This document shows, piece by piece, positions 37,142 to 44,372 of a DNA stretch of 64,000 nt. Within the stretch, counting starts at the first letter, position 1. Each line of letters begins with the position of its first letter. The DNA comes from Roseiarcus sp963806935. GTDB taxonomy: Bacteria; Pseudomonadota; Alphaproteobacteria; Rhizobiales; Beijerinckiaceae. Made by a program: the position numbers and the translations under genes. Below the pieces are notes generated by a model. That model was not told the origin of the DNA and did not search any database. It worked only from the letters and a program-made list of their open reading frames with translations. The stretch lies in assembly GCA_963806935.1 (NCBI GenBank), contig CAWEAT010000012.1:1-64000 (forward strand), written 5' to 3'.

Positions 37142-37443
37142 GGCGGGCCTTCGCGCCCATCATGCCTGGCAAGCAGGGCCAGGCGGTGGGTGTCGTATTC
37201 CTTCTCCAGTCGCTCCGCGGCCGCGGCGGCTTCCTGTTCCAGATCGTCGCCACAGGGGATCGGCGTGCCGCGCCGCCATTCGGAGAGATAGGCGTCGTCG
37301 CTCTTCGCGCCGGCGTGCATCGCAGCCGCATCGATCGCGCGGATGAAGCGCTCGGACAATTCGCGTTTGGCCGCCGAACGCCCAGCCTTGACAATGACCT
37401 GGCTCGGGATGTCGCGCCAGTAGAGGATGGTCAGGGTGGCCAT
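37138..37443 (-). CDS. 'Virulence factor' domain protein (PF13769-like), unknown function
   Basis: 101 residues, all one small domain: MATLTILYWRDIPSQVIVKAG, KRELSERFIRAIDAAAM, DDAYLSEWRR and LEKEYDTHRLALLARHD. The YWRDIP and LSERFxxAID patterns match the family labelled 'virulence factor', which in Alphaproteobacteria is consistently beside methyl-transfer genes rather than virulence loci. No catalytic residues are evident. It overlaps the DUF1638 gene by 13 bp and the MetV-like gene by 4 bp, so it is a fixed part of the operon; a scaffold or cofactor-handling role is a guess. Confidence 0.75.
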   Translation of the reverse strand: MATLTILYWRDIPSQVIVKAGRSAAKRELSERFIRAIDAAAMHAGAKSDDAYLSEWRRGTPIPCGDDLEQEAAAAAERLEKEYDTHRLALLARHDGREGPP

Positions 37444-38147
37444 GGCGCTTCCTTCGCGTGCGGCGCGCCAAGGAAGGCGCGGATCCCCTCAAGGCCGGTG
37501 AAGCGGCGCTCGTAGCCAAGGCCGAGCCGGTCGGCTGCGGCCTTTGCCTTTGACGCGAGATCGGGGTCGTCGAACTGCGCCAGATGAACGACGCGGCGGT
37601 AATTGGCGAAATAGTCGTCGCGCAGTTGCGGGAATCGGTCGAGCCCGAGCCCGCGGATGACAAGCGCGTCGAAGTGGCGGACGAGAAAATCTGTGAGGTA
37701 GAATGTGCCCGGCTCCTCCTCGGCGAGTCGCGAGAACGCCGCCTCGCCGGCGTAAAAGGCATAGCAATGCGCGCCCTCGATACGCGTCACGCCCTCTTCC
37801 ACGAGCACGCGGTCGAGCTCGCCGCCGGTCCCGCAGTCGCCGTAGAGGCAGAGGATCTCGTCGTAGGCCGAGCGATTGGCGCGGATCTTGGCCCGCATCG
37901 CATCGGGAATGCGCCCGGGATGGTTATGCAATTGCGCTGGCAGGCAGGCGACGTCGATGTGTTCGAGCTCAAGCGCCAGCACTTCGCGCGCCAGCGCGCC
38001 GCAGGCAATGACGAGGATCTTGCGCGCGCCGTCCTTGCGCCGAGGGTAGCTCGCCTCAGTGGAGATGTCGGCGACCTCGGGCGCCCCGTGACTGTCATCC
38101 CCGCGAACGCGGGGATCCCGATCATGAGGCGCCGACGTTTGTCGCAT
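37431..38147 (-). CDS. DUF1638 protein in corrinoid operon
   Basis: The conserved domain begins RKILVIACGALAREVLAL and includes ACLPAQLHNHPGRIPDAM, LYGDCGTGGELD, IEGAHCYAFYAGEAAF and TDFLVRHFDALVIRGLGLD. Three cysteines sit in the most conserved spots (ACGA, GDCG, AHCY), suggesting metal or thiolate chemistry; that is inference. The stated start at 38147 runs through a palindromic repeat (38094-38118), so the true start lies closer to the domain, but no ATG, GTG or TTG fits between, leaving it unresolved. DUF1638 genes co-occur with MttB-type and other corrinoid methyltransferase genes. Function unknown. Confidence 0.8.
   Translation of the reverse strand: MRQTSAPHDRDPRVRGDDSHGAPEVADISTEASYPRRKDGARKILVIACGALAREVLALELEHIDVACLPAQLHNHPGRIPDAMRAKIRANRSAYDEILCLYGDCGTGGELDRVLVEEGVTRIEGAHCYAFYAGEAAFSRLAEEEPGTFYLTDFLVRHFDALVIRGLGLDRFPQLRDDYFANYRRVVHLAQFDDPDLASKAKAAADRLGLGYERRFTGLEGIRAFLGAPHAKEAPWPP
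38094..38118. repeat. REP-like palindrome
   Basis: GTCATCCCCGCGAACGCGGGGATCC: a short stem CCCCGCG/CGCGGGG within the dispersed alphaproteobacterial repeat whose translation gives the familiar 'RVRGDD' / 'VIPANAGIP' strings. It overlaps the apparent 5' end of the DUF1638 frame. A second, inverted-orientation copy lies at 38179-38205. Confidence 0.8.
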
Positions 38148-38178
38148 TGAAGCCGCATCGAGAGTCCGCGGCGGCTGC

Positions 38179-38205
38179 TCTGGACCCCCGCTTGCGCGGG
38201 GGTGA
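38179..38205. repeat. REP-like palindrome, second copy of a pair
   Basis: CTGGACCCCCGCTTGCGCGGGGGTGAC with stem ACCCCCGC/GCGGGGGT. With the copy at 38094-38118 it forms a pair separated by 60 bp in the gap between the corrinoid-protein gene and DUF1638. Such pairs can stabilise upstream mRNA, here the corrinoid-protein message. Confidence 0.78.
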
Positions 38206-38246
38206 CACCCTCCGGATTGCGGGCGCGGGGGTCATGGCGCTTCAAA

Positions 38247-38954
38247 TCACACTTTCTCGTGCGCCTGGACCGTTCCTTGCCGGCGCGCGAGCAGGGCCCT
38301 CGCGGTCTCGACCGTGACCGCCGCATCGCGGCAATAGGCGTCGGCGCCGATCGCCTCGGCGAAGGTCTCGTTGAGCGGCGCGCCGCCAACGAGCACGATG
38401 TGATCGTTGCGCATGCCCTTTTCCTTCAGCGTGTCGATGACGACCTTCATATAGGGCATGGTGGTCGTCAGCAGCGCCGACATGCCGAGGATCTCGGGCT
38501 GATGCTTCTCGATCGCCTCGAGATATTTCTCGACGCTGTTGTTGATGCCGATGTCGAACACCTCGAAGCCGGCGCCCTCCATCATCATGCAGACCAGGTT
38601 CTTGCCGATGTCGTGGATGTCGCCCTTGACGGTGCCGATCACCATCTTGCCCATTTTCGGCGCGCCGGTCGCCGCGAGCAGGGGACGCAGGATCGCCATG
38701 CCCGCCTTCATCGCGTTGGCCGACATCAGCACTTCAGGCACGAACAGGATGCCGTCGCGAAAATCGATGCCGACGATGCGCATGCCCTCGACCAGCGCCT
38801 TGGTCAGCACGTCATAGGGAACCCAGCCGCGATCGAGGAGGATCTTGACGCCGTCCTCGATTTCTTCCTTGAGGCCGTCATAGAGGTCGTCGTGCATCTG
38901 CTCGACGAGCTCATCGTCGGCGAGGGTGTTCAGGTCGAGTTCGTCGTCGGCCAT
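38247..38954 (-). CDS. Corrinoid (cobalamin-binding) protein of a methyltransferase system
   Basis: 235 residues. N-terminal four-helix cap domain (LVEQMHDDLYDGLKEEIEDGVKILLDRG, then GIDFRDGILFVPEVLMSANAMKAG) followed by a Rossmann B12 domain with GTVKGDIHDIGKNLV, in which His114 of D112-x-H-x2-G is the lower cobalt ligand. FEVFDIGINNSVEKYLEAI and MSALLTTTMPYMK complete the MtbC/MtgC-like family. It carries the methyl group between a substrate methyltransferase and the THF methyltransferase encoded at 34546. It is first in the operon; the 130-bp region upstream has a TATTAT-like -10 (39032-39037, minus strand). No B12 riboswitch was found there. Confidence 0.93.
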   Translation of the reverse strand: MADDELDLNTLADDELVEQMHDDLYDGLKEEIEDGVKILLDRGWVPYDVLTKALVEGMRIVGIDFRDGILFVPEVLMSANAMKAGMAILRPLLAATGAPKMGKMVIGTVKGDIHDIGKNLVCMMMEGAGFEVFDIGINNSVEKYLEAIEKHQPEILGMSALLTTTMPYMKVVIDTLKEKGMRNDHIVLVGGAPLNETFAEAIGADAYCRDAAVTVETARALLARRQGTVQAHEKV

Positions 38955-39084
38955 GAGCGAAGGGTCCGAATGTTCGATTGTTTGCAGCCGTCGGCCGCCA
39001 CTAATGGCGTGCGTCGAGCCGGGCGAAAAGCATAATAAACAATGGCCTGCCCATGTTTTTTGCGATGGGGCTGAATTCCGGGCC

Positions 39085-39912
39085 TCAGGCGCGGGCGATC
39101 TTTGCCTTGTGCTCGGCGACCGGGATCATCGCGCGCACCTTCTTGACCCGCGCCGGGTCTATCCGGGCTGAGACGATCCCGACGCCGTCGGAGGCCTTGG
39201 CCACCACGTGGCCCCAAGGGTCGGCGACGAGCGAGTGGCCGTAAGTCTGGCGCTGCTCGTTGCCGACCGTAAACGACCCGGTCTGGGCGCTCGCGCAGAC
39301 GTAAGTTTCCGTTTCGATCGCGCGGGCGCGCAGCAGCACCTCCCAATGGTCTTTTCCGGTCTGCATGGTGAAGGCGGCCGGCATCGCGATCATTTCGGCG
39401 CCCTTCTCGGCCAGCGCCTGGAAGAGATCGGGAAAGCGCAGATCGTAGCAGATCGAGCAGCCGACAGTGACCCCTTCGCAATCGTAGGTGACGACCGCGT
39501 CGCCAGCCTTCACCGTCGCGCTCTCCTTGTAGGCGGTTCCGTCCGGCGTCATGACATCGAAGAGGTGGATCTTGCGGTAGCGGGCGATCTCCTCGCCGTC
39601 GCGATTAAAGACGACGGAGGTGTTGTGGTAGCGGTCCTCGCCGTCGATCCTCTCCATGATCGACCCGGCATGGACGAAAATCCGATGCTTGATCGCCTGG
39701 CCTTGCGCCATCGTATAGGCCGGCCCGCCGGGCAGGCGCTCGGCGTTGGCCAGCTTCTCCGCCCGCGAACCGCCGGCCCAGTCGAACTGTTCCGGCAAGA
39801 GCACCCAGTCCGGCCCCTCCTCGGCGACCGCGCGCTCGATCAGCGCCTCGGCCGCAGCGATATTGGCGGCCTTGTCGGCGATCGAATTCATCTGGACAAG
39901 CGAGACTTTCAT
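39085..39912 (-). CDS. Carbon-nitrogen hydrolase (nitrilase superfamily, Nit/omega-amidase-like)
   Basis: 275 residues from ATG 39912. The catalytic triad is visible as Glu41 (LLPEQF), Lys114 (YRKIHLFD) and Cys155 (GCSICYDLRFP). IHLFDV and AFTMQTGKDHWEVLLRARAIE match the Nit1/Nit2 branch, which hydrolyses deaminated glutathione or omega-amides such as alpha-ketoglutaramate. Cytoplasmic. It lies upstream of the corrinoid operon on the same strand but with a 130-bp gap holding a likely promoter, so it is probably a separate unit. Confidence 0.9.
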   Translation of the reverse strand: MKVSLVQMNSIADKAANIAAAEALIERAVAEEGPDWVLLPEQFDWAGGSRAEKLANAERLPGGPAYTMAQGQAIKHRIFVHAGSIMERIDGEDRYHNTSVVFNRDGEEIARYRKIHLFDVMTPDGTAYKESATVKAGDAVVTYDCEGVTVGCSICYDLRFPDLFQALAEKGAEMIAMPAAFTMQTGKDHWEVLLRARAIETETYVCASAQTGSFTVGNEQRQTYGHSLVADPWGHVVAKASDGVGIVSARIDPARVKKVRAMIPVAEHKAKIARA

Positions 39913-39965
39913 GAGCGGCGGCTCCACGGGGCGCTTTACCAATGTGGTCGGCGCCCGATCCCCCG

Positions 39966-40526
39966 TCAACGCCGGACGAAAGCGGCGAAGGCCTTCAGCT
40001 GGTCGGCGATGAAGCCGCGCGTCGCCGGATCGGTCAGTTCGCCGGTCGAGGGGTCGACCTTGGTCTGAACCTGCGGAATGATCACCTCGGGCTTAAGGAG
40101 CAGGCGACCGTCGAGATAGACGAACATCTGGCGCAAGGCGAGCTGGGCGCGCAAACCGCCCCAGAGTCCCTGCGAAGCGCTCTCAAGCGCGACGGGCTTG
40201 GCGGCGAAAGGCTGATCGGGCAGACGGGAGATCCAGTCGATTGCGTTTTTAAGGCCGCCGGGAATCGAGTGGTTATACTCCGGCGTGACGATGATGACGC
40301 CGTCCGCGGCCCGAATCGCGTCCGCCATCGCGAGGACGGCGGCCGGAAAGCCCTGAACCTGAAGATCCTGGTTATAGAGCGGGAAGTCGCCGACCGACCC
40401 GAGCGGCGCGATTGAAACGCCTTCGGGCGCAAGCAGGGGCAAAGCGCGGGCGATCGCCGCGTTGAAGGAGCCTTTCCGCAGGCTCCCCACCATGACGACA
40501 AAGCGGAGCGGCTTCTCTTCCACCAT
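39966..40526 (-). CDS. NAD(P)H-dependent FMN reductase (flavodoxin-like)
   Basis: 186 residues. Flavodoxin-like fold with the FMN phosphate loop FVVMVGSLRKGSFNAA near residue 10, and IIVTPEYNHSIPGGLKNAIDWISR, the classical flavin-binding PEYN motif of the ChrR/SsuE group. Such enzymes reduce FMN, quinones or metal oxyanions. ATG 40526 is used. It lies 53 bp upstream of the nitrilase gene on the same strand and may share its transcript. Confidence 0.9.
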   Translation of the reverse strand: MVEEKPLRFVVMVGSLRKGSFNAAIARALPLLAPEGVSIAPLGSVGDFPLYNQDLQVQGFPAAVLAMADAIRAADGVIIVTPEYNHSIPGGLKNAIDWISRLPDQPFAAKPVALESASQGLWGGLRAQLALRQMFVYLDGRLLLKPEVIIPQVQTKVDPSTGELTDPATRGFIADQLKAFAAFVRR

Positions 40527-40675
40527 CCTTCGTTCCCCCGAGGCGAAACGGACCGAGCGCCGGACATGGGCCCACGGCCAGATTTTCACCAGTCCGACGC
40601 GATCGGCGCCCGCAGTTTGGCCCTCGCCGCGGAATTGCTATGGTCCTTAGCAAATCGTGATCGGCGCAGGGAGCC

Positions 40676-41488
40676 ATGTTGAGCGCAAACGAGCTTTTTT
40701 CCGTCCAGGGCCGCACCGCGCTCGTAACCGGCGGGGCGACCGGCCTCGGGCGGATCTGCGCCGAGGCGCTGCTCAGCGCCGGGGCGCGGGTCCTGATCGC
40801 CTCGCGCAAGGCCGAGGCCTGCGAACAGGCGGCGAATGAGCTCTCGGCGCTCGGCCCGTGCGAGGGCTTCGGCGGCACGGTGGCGAACGAAGCCGGAGTC
40901 TCGGCGCTGGCGGCGGAGACCCGCAGGCGCACGGATGTCTTGCACATTCTCGTCAACAATGCCGGCCTGACCTGGGGCGAGCGGTTCGAGACCTATCCCT
41001 GGAAGGCCTGGGAACGGGTGATGAGCGTCAATGTCGCTGGCCTGTTCTCGCTCACTCGCGATCTCGCGCCGATGCTGTTCGCGTCGGCCAGCGCCGAGCG
41101 GCCCTCGACGATCGTCAATCTCGGCTCGGTCATGGGCACGACGACGGGCGCCGAAACCGCTTATGCCTATTCCGCCTCGAAAGCGGCCGTGCACCACCTG
41201 ACCCGCATTCTCGCCCAGGAGTTCGCCGGCCGGCAGACAACCGTCAACGCCATCGCGCCGGGGCCGTTTCCCACCAACATGACGCGGTTCGCGATTGGCG
41301 ACGAAGCGGGCGCGGCGCGGGGCGCCAAAACGGTGCCAATGGGCCGGCTTGGGCGCAAAGACGACATCGCCGGCGCGATCCTGTTCCTCACCGGGCGAGG
41401 CGGCGCCTATACGACCGGCGCGATCCTGCCTGTGGACGGCGGACTATCGGTCGCCGCGCCGCCATCGATGTTCGGAGGCGAGACATGA
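40676..41488 (+). CDS. Short-chain dehydrogenase/reductase (RhlG/FabG-like)
   Basis: 270 residues. TGGATGLG cofactor loop at residues 18-25, basic residues in IASRKAEA favouring NADPH, LVNNAGLTWG, the catalytic Ser in GSVMG and YSASK motif, and a C-terminal TGAILPVDGG. The N-terminus (ELFSVQGRTALVTG) is of the RhlG-like beta-ketoacyl reductase type. Its stop overlaps the start of the MaoC-like gene (ATGA, 41485-41488), so reductase and dehydratase are likely to act in the same acyl pathway. Confidence 0.92.
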   Translation: MLSANELFSVQGRTALVTGGATGLGRICAEALLSAGARVLIASRKAEACEQAANELSALGPCEGFGGTVANEAGVSALAAETRRRTDVLHILVNNAGLTWGERFETYPWKAWERVMSVNVAGLFSLTRDLAPMLFASASAERPSTIVNLGSVMGTTTGAETAYAYSASKAAVHHLTRILAQEFAGRQTTVNAIAPGPFPTNMTRFAIGDEAGAARGAKTVPMGRLGRKDDIAGAILFLTGRGGAYTTGAILPVDGGLSVAAPPSMFGGET

Positions 41489-41961
41489 ACGATTGGGCGG
41501 ACGTGAAGAAGGTCCCGGCCGCGGACCTCTCCGCGATGGTCGGGCGAAGCTTCGTCTCCCGTTGGCTAACCGTCGATCAGGAGCGGATCGACGCCTTCGC
41601 CAAAGTCACCGAAGACGAGCAGTTCATCCATGTCGATCCCGAGGGGGCGAGCGCGACCGCGTTCGGCGGCACGGTCGCCCATGGCTTTCTCACCCTCTCG
41701 CTGCTTTCGACGATGGCCTATAGCGCGCTGCCCAGAATCGAAGGCGCTGTCCATGGCGTGAACTACGGCTTCGACAAGGTGCGCTTTATCCATCCCGTCC
41801 GATCGGGAAGCCGGGTGCGCGGGCATTTCACCTTGCAGGCGGTGACGGCGCGCTCGGCGCGCGAATGGCGATTGACCTACGAACTGAGCGTCGAGATCGA
41901 GGGAGCCCACAAGCCGGCGCTGGCGGCGACCTGGCTTACGATGCAGGTGATGGGCGGTTAG
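41485..41961 (+). CDS. MaoC/NodN-like (R)-hydratase
   Basis: 158 residues with a hot-dog fold. The hydratase core has the catalytic Asp and His in TEDEQFIHVDPEGA, then TVAHGFLTLSLLSTM. VNYGFDKVRFIHPVRSGSRVRG is the second conserved block. Such enzymes add or remove water from (R)-3-hydroxyacyl thioesters. Coupled translation with the SDR gene suggests a reductase-dehydratase pair handling an acyl-CoA or acyl-ACP. It converges on pyrC with only 5 bp between stops. Confidence 0.9.
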   Translation: MNDWADVKKVPAADLSAMVGRSFVSRWLTVDQERIDAFAKVTEDEQFIHVDPEGASATAFGGTVAHGFLTLSLLSTMAYSALPRIEGAVHGVNYGFDKVRFIHPVRSGSRVRGHFTLQAVTARSAREWRLTYELSVEIEGAHKPALAATWLTMQVMGG

Positions 41962-41966
41962 GAGTA

Positions 41967-43286
41967 TCAACCCCAAAACCTCACCGCTTCCCCCGCCGGC
42001 GGTCCGACAATGTCTCGCTCCCACATCACCCGGCGCCCGCGAATGATGGTTCCGACCGGCCATCCTGTGACCGTCCTGCCGTCGTACGGGGTCCAGCGCG
42101 AGCGCGAGGCGATCCAGGGGTCGCGGATGGTCTCGCTGCGCTTCATGTCGACGATCGTGAAGTCGGCGTCGTAGCCCGCGGCGATGCGGCCCTTGCCGAT
42201 AATGCCGAACAGGCGCTGGGGCCCGGCGCTGGTCAGATCCACAAGCCGCGCAAGCGTGAGCCGTCCCGCATTGACATGGTCGAGCATGATCGGAACGAGC
42301 GTCTGGACGCCGGTCATGCCGGACGGGCTCGCCGGATAGGGCCTGGCCTTCTCTTCCAGCGTGTGGGGTGCGTGGTCGGAGCCGAGGACGTCGACGACGC
42401 CCGCCTGAAGGCCGCGCCAGATCGCGTCGCGATGGCCCGGACCGCGCACCGGCGGGTTCATCTGCATTTTTGTCCCGAGGCGCGGGTAGTCCTCGGCGCT
42501 CAGCGTCAGGTGATGCGGCGTCGCCTCGCAGCTGGCCACGTCCTTGGCGCTCGCCAGAAAATCCATCTCCTCGCCGGTCGAGATGTGCAAAACGTGCACT
42601 TGCGCCCGCGCCTCGCGCGCGAGGCGGATCAGGCGCTCGGTCGATCGCAGGGCTGCGATCTCATCCCGCCAGACCGGATGGGAGGACGGGTCGCCGGCGA
42701 CGCGGAGCGGCTTGCGCTCGTTGAGTCGCGCCTCGTCCTCGCTGTGGAACGCCGCGCGGCGGCGGATGCGCTTGAGGATCGCCAGCACCCCCTCGTCGTC
42801 CGCGACCAGGAGGCGCCCGGTCGATGAGCCCATGAACACCTTGATTCCCGCCGCTCCCGGCAGGCGCTCGAGTTCGGGCAGATCGGCGACGTTTTCATGC
42901 GTGCCGCCGACCCAGAACGCAAAGTCGCAATGCATGCGGCCCTTCGCCCGGAGAAGCTTGTCGGCGAGGGCCTCGGCGCTGGTCGTCGTCGGATCGGTAT
43001 TGGGCATTTCGAATACCGCGGTCACGCCGCCGAGCACGGCCGCGCGCGAGCCGGTCTCAAGGTCCTCTTTGTGAACGAGGCCGGGCTCGCGAAAATGGAC
43101 CTGGGAATCGATAACGCCGGGAAGAATGTGCAAGCCGCGGCAATCGATGCGTTCGCCCGCCGCGGCTGCGCCCAAGGCGCCGATCCCGGCGATGCGTCCG
43201 TCGCGAACGCCGATGTCGCGGACGCCGATCCCGTCCTGATTGACAACGGTCCCATTGACGAGCACGCAATCGAAAACCGGCGGCAT
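41967..43286 (-). CDS. pyrC: Dihydroorotase (amidohydrolase) with QxH instead of HxH
   Basis: 439 residues of the PyrC multifunctional-type family, closing carbamoyl-aspartate to dihydroorotate in pyrimidine synthesis. Metal-site elements: DSQVHFREPG (the usual first His is Gln62, the second is His64), GIKVFMGSSTG with the Lys expected to be carbamylated, HSEDEARL, HVLHISTGEE and VLGSDHAPHTLEEK. MPNTDPTTT binds substrate. The QVHFR variant occurs in other alphaproteobacterial members as I recall, so the enzyme is not necessarily inactive. No other pyr gene is nearby. Confidence 0.88.
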   Translation of the reverse strand: MPPVFDCVLVNGTVVNQDGIGVRDIGVRDGRIAGIGALGAAAAGERIDCRGLHILPGVIDSQVHFREPGLVHKEDLETGSRAAVLGGVTAVFEMPNTDPTTTSAEALADKLLRAKGRMHCDFAFWVGGTHENVADLPELERLPGAAGIKVFMGSSTGRLLVADDEGVLAILKRIRRRAAFHSEDEARLNERKPLRVAGDPSSHPVWRDEIAALRSTERLIRLAREARAQVHVLHISTGEEMDFLASAKDVASCEATPHHLTLSAEDYPRLGTKMQMNPPVRGPGHRDAIWRGLQAGVVDVLGSDHAPHTLEEKARPYPASPSGMTGVQTLVPIMLDHVNAGRLTLARLVDLTSAGPQRLFGIIGKGRIAAGYDADFTIVDMKRSETIRDPWIASRSRWTPYDGRTVTGWPVGTIIRGRRVMWERDIVGPPAGEAVRFWG

Positions 43287-43367
43287 AGCCTTATTCCTTT
43301 CTTGCAGTGGCGCGAAAGCGGCCTATTTGACAGTCTCCGTCCTTGCAAGCGCGACTGGAGGCGAACG

Positions 43368-44201
43368 ATGAGCAAGAAGGCCGCCGTGCTCGGGAATCGT
43401 GGCGTCGTTTCGGTGAGCGGCGCGGATGCGGCAGGTTTTCTGCAGGGTCTCCTCACCAACGATATAGAGGGGCTCGAGCCGGGCAAAGCGCACTACGCGG
43501 CGCTGCTCACGCCGCAGGGCAAGATACTGTTCGACATGATTGTCGTGCGCGCGCCCGACGCCGACGGCGCGGCCTATCTCCTCGATTGCGCGGCGGCGCA
43601 GGCGCCCGAACTCGCCAGGCGGCTCGGGTTCTACAAGTTGCGCGCCAAGGTGACGATCGCCGACCTAAGCGCCGGCCGCGCGGTCGCCGCCTTCTGGGGC
43701 GACGAGCCGCCAGCGATCGAGGGCGCCCTCATCTACGCCGATCCGCGCGATCCGCGCCTGGGCTGGCGGGCAATCCTGCCGCGCCCGACCGCAGGCGCCA
43801 TCGGGGCGGAGCACGTCAACGAGTATGAGGGCCTGCGCATCGGCGCCGTCGCGCCGACGGGCGGGCTCGACTTCGCCTACGGCGACGCCTTCCCGCACGA
43901 CGTCAACCTCGACCTTTTGCACGGCGTCGATTTCGACAAGGGCTGTTATGTCGGCCAGGAGGTCGTTTCGCGCATGAAGCACCGCGGAACGACGCGCCGC
44001 CGGATCGTGCGCGTCAAGCTGGCCGGGCCGCCGCCGGCGCCGGGCGCGCCTATCGTGGACCGCGAGCTTGCCGTTGGCGTGCTCGGGTCGTCGTCGGGGC
44101 GCGAAGCGCTCGCGCTTCTGAGGCTTGACCGGGTCGAGGACGCGGCGGCCAACGGCCGGACGCTCAGCGCCGGCGGCGTCGGATTGACCATCGCCGAGTG
44201 A
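43368..44201 (+). CDS. ygfZ: YgfZ/IBA57-type folate-binding protein for Fe-S cluster maintenance
   Basis: 277 residues of the GcvT-like YgfZ family, which uses tetrahydrofolate to help build or repair certain Fe-S enzymes. The diagnostic motif KGCYVGQEVVSRMKHRG with its reactive Cys is near residue 200; FLQGLLTNDIEGLEPG and ALLTPQGKILFDM are the other conserved blocks. ATG 43368 follows GGAGG by six bases. It is divergent from pyrC. Confidence 0.93.
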   Translation: MSKKAAVLGNRGVVSVSGADAAGFLQGLLTNDIEGLEPGKAHYAALLTPQGKILFDMIVVRAPDADGAAYLLDCAAAQAPELARRLGFYKLRAKVTIADLSAGRAVAAFWGDEPPAIEGALIYADPRDPRLGWRAILPRPTAGAIGAEHVNEYEGLRIGAVAPTGGLDFAYGDAFPHDVNLDLLHGVDFDKGCYVGQEVVSRMKHRGTTRRRIVRVKLAGPPPAPGAPIVDRELAVGVLGSSSGREALALLRLDRVEDAAANGRTLSAGGVGLTIAE

Positions 44202-44372
44202 GCGAAGCCGCTCCCATCGCTCGGTTTTTCCGACCGTCCCGCCGCCTCGCGCTTGACCGCATCCGAACCTGACTCTAGGAAATCACCCGTCCAGGGCCGG
44301 CCAGAGGCTCGAACGCGAAAATATCCGCCAGCATAGAACCTGCTGTTTCGGATATCCCAGGGAGGAAATCGA

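Noticed and set aside
38955..39084. Possible cobalamin riboswitch upstream of the corrinoid operon
   Set aside because: The gap is only 130 bp and no B12-box (GCCACTG-like) or the expected multi-stem layout could be found on the minus strand.
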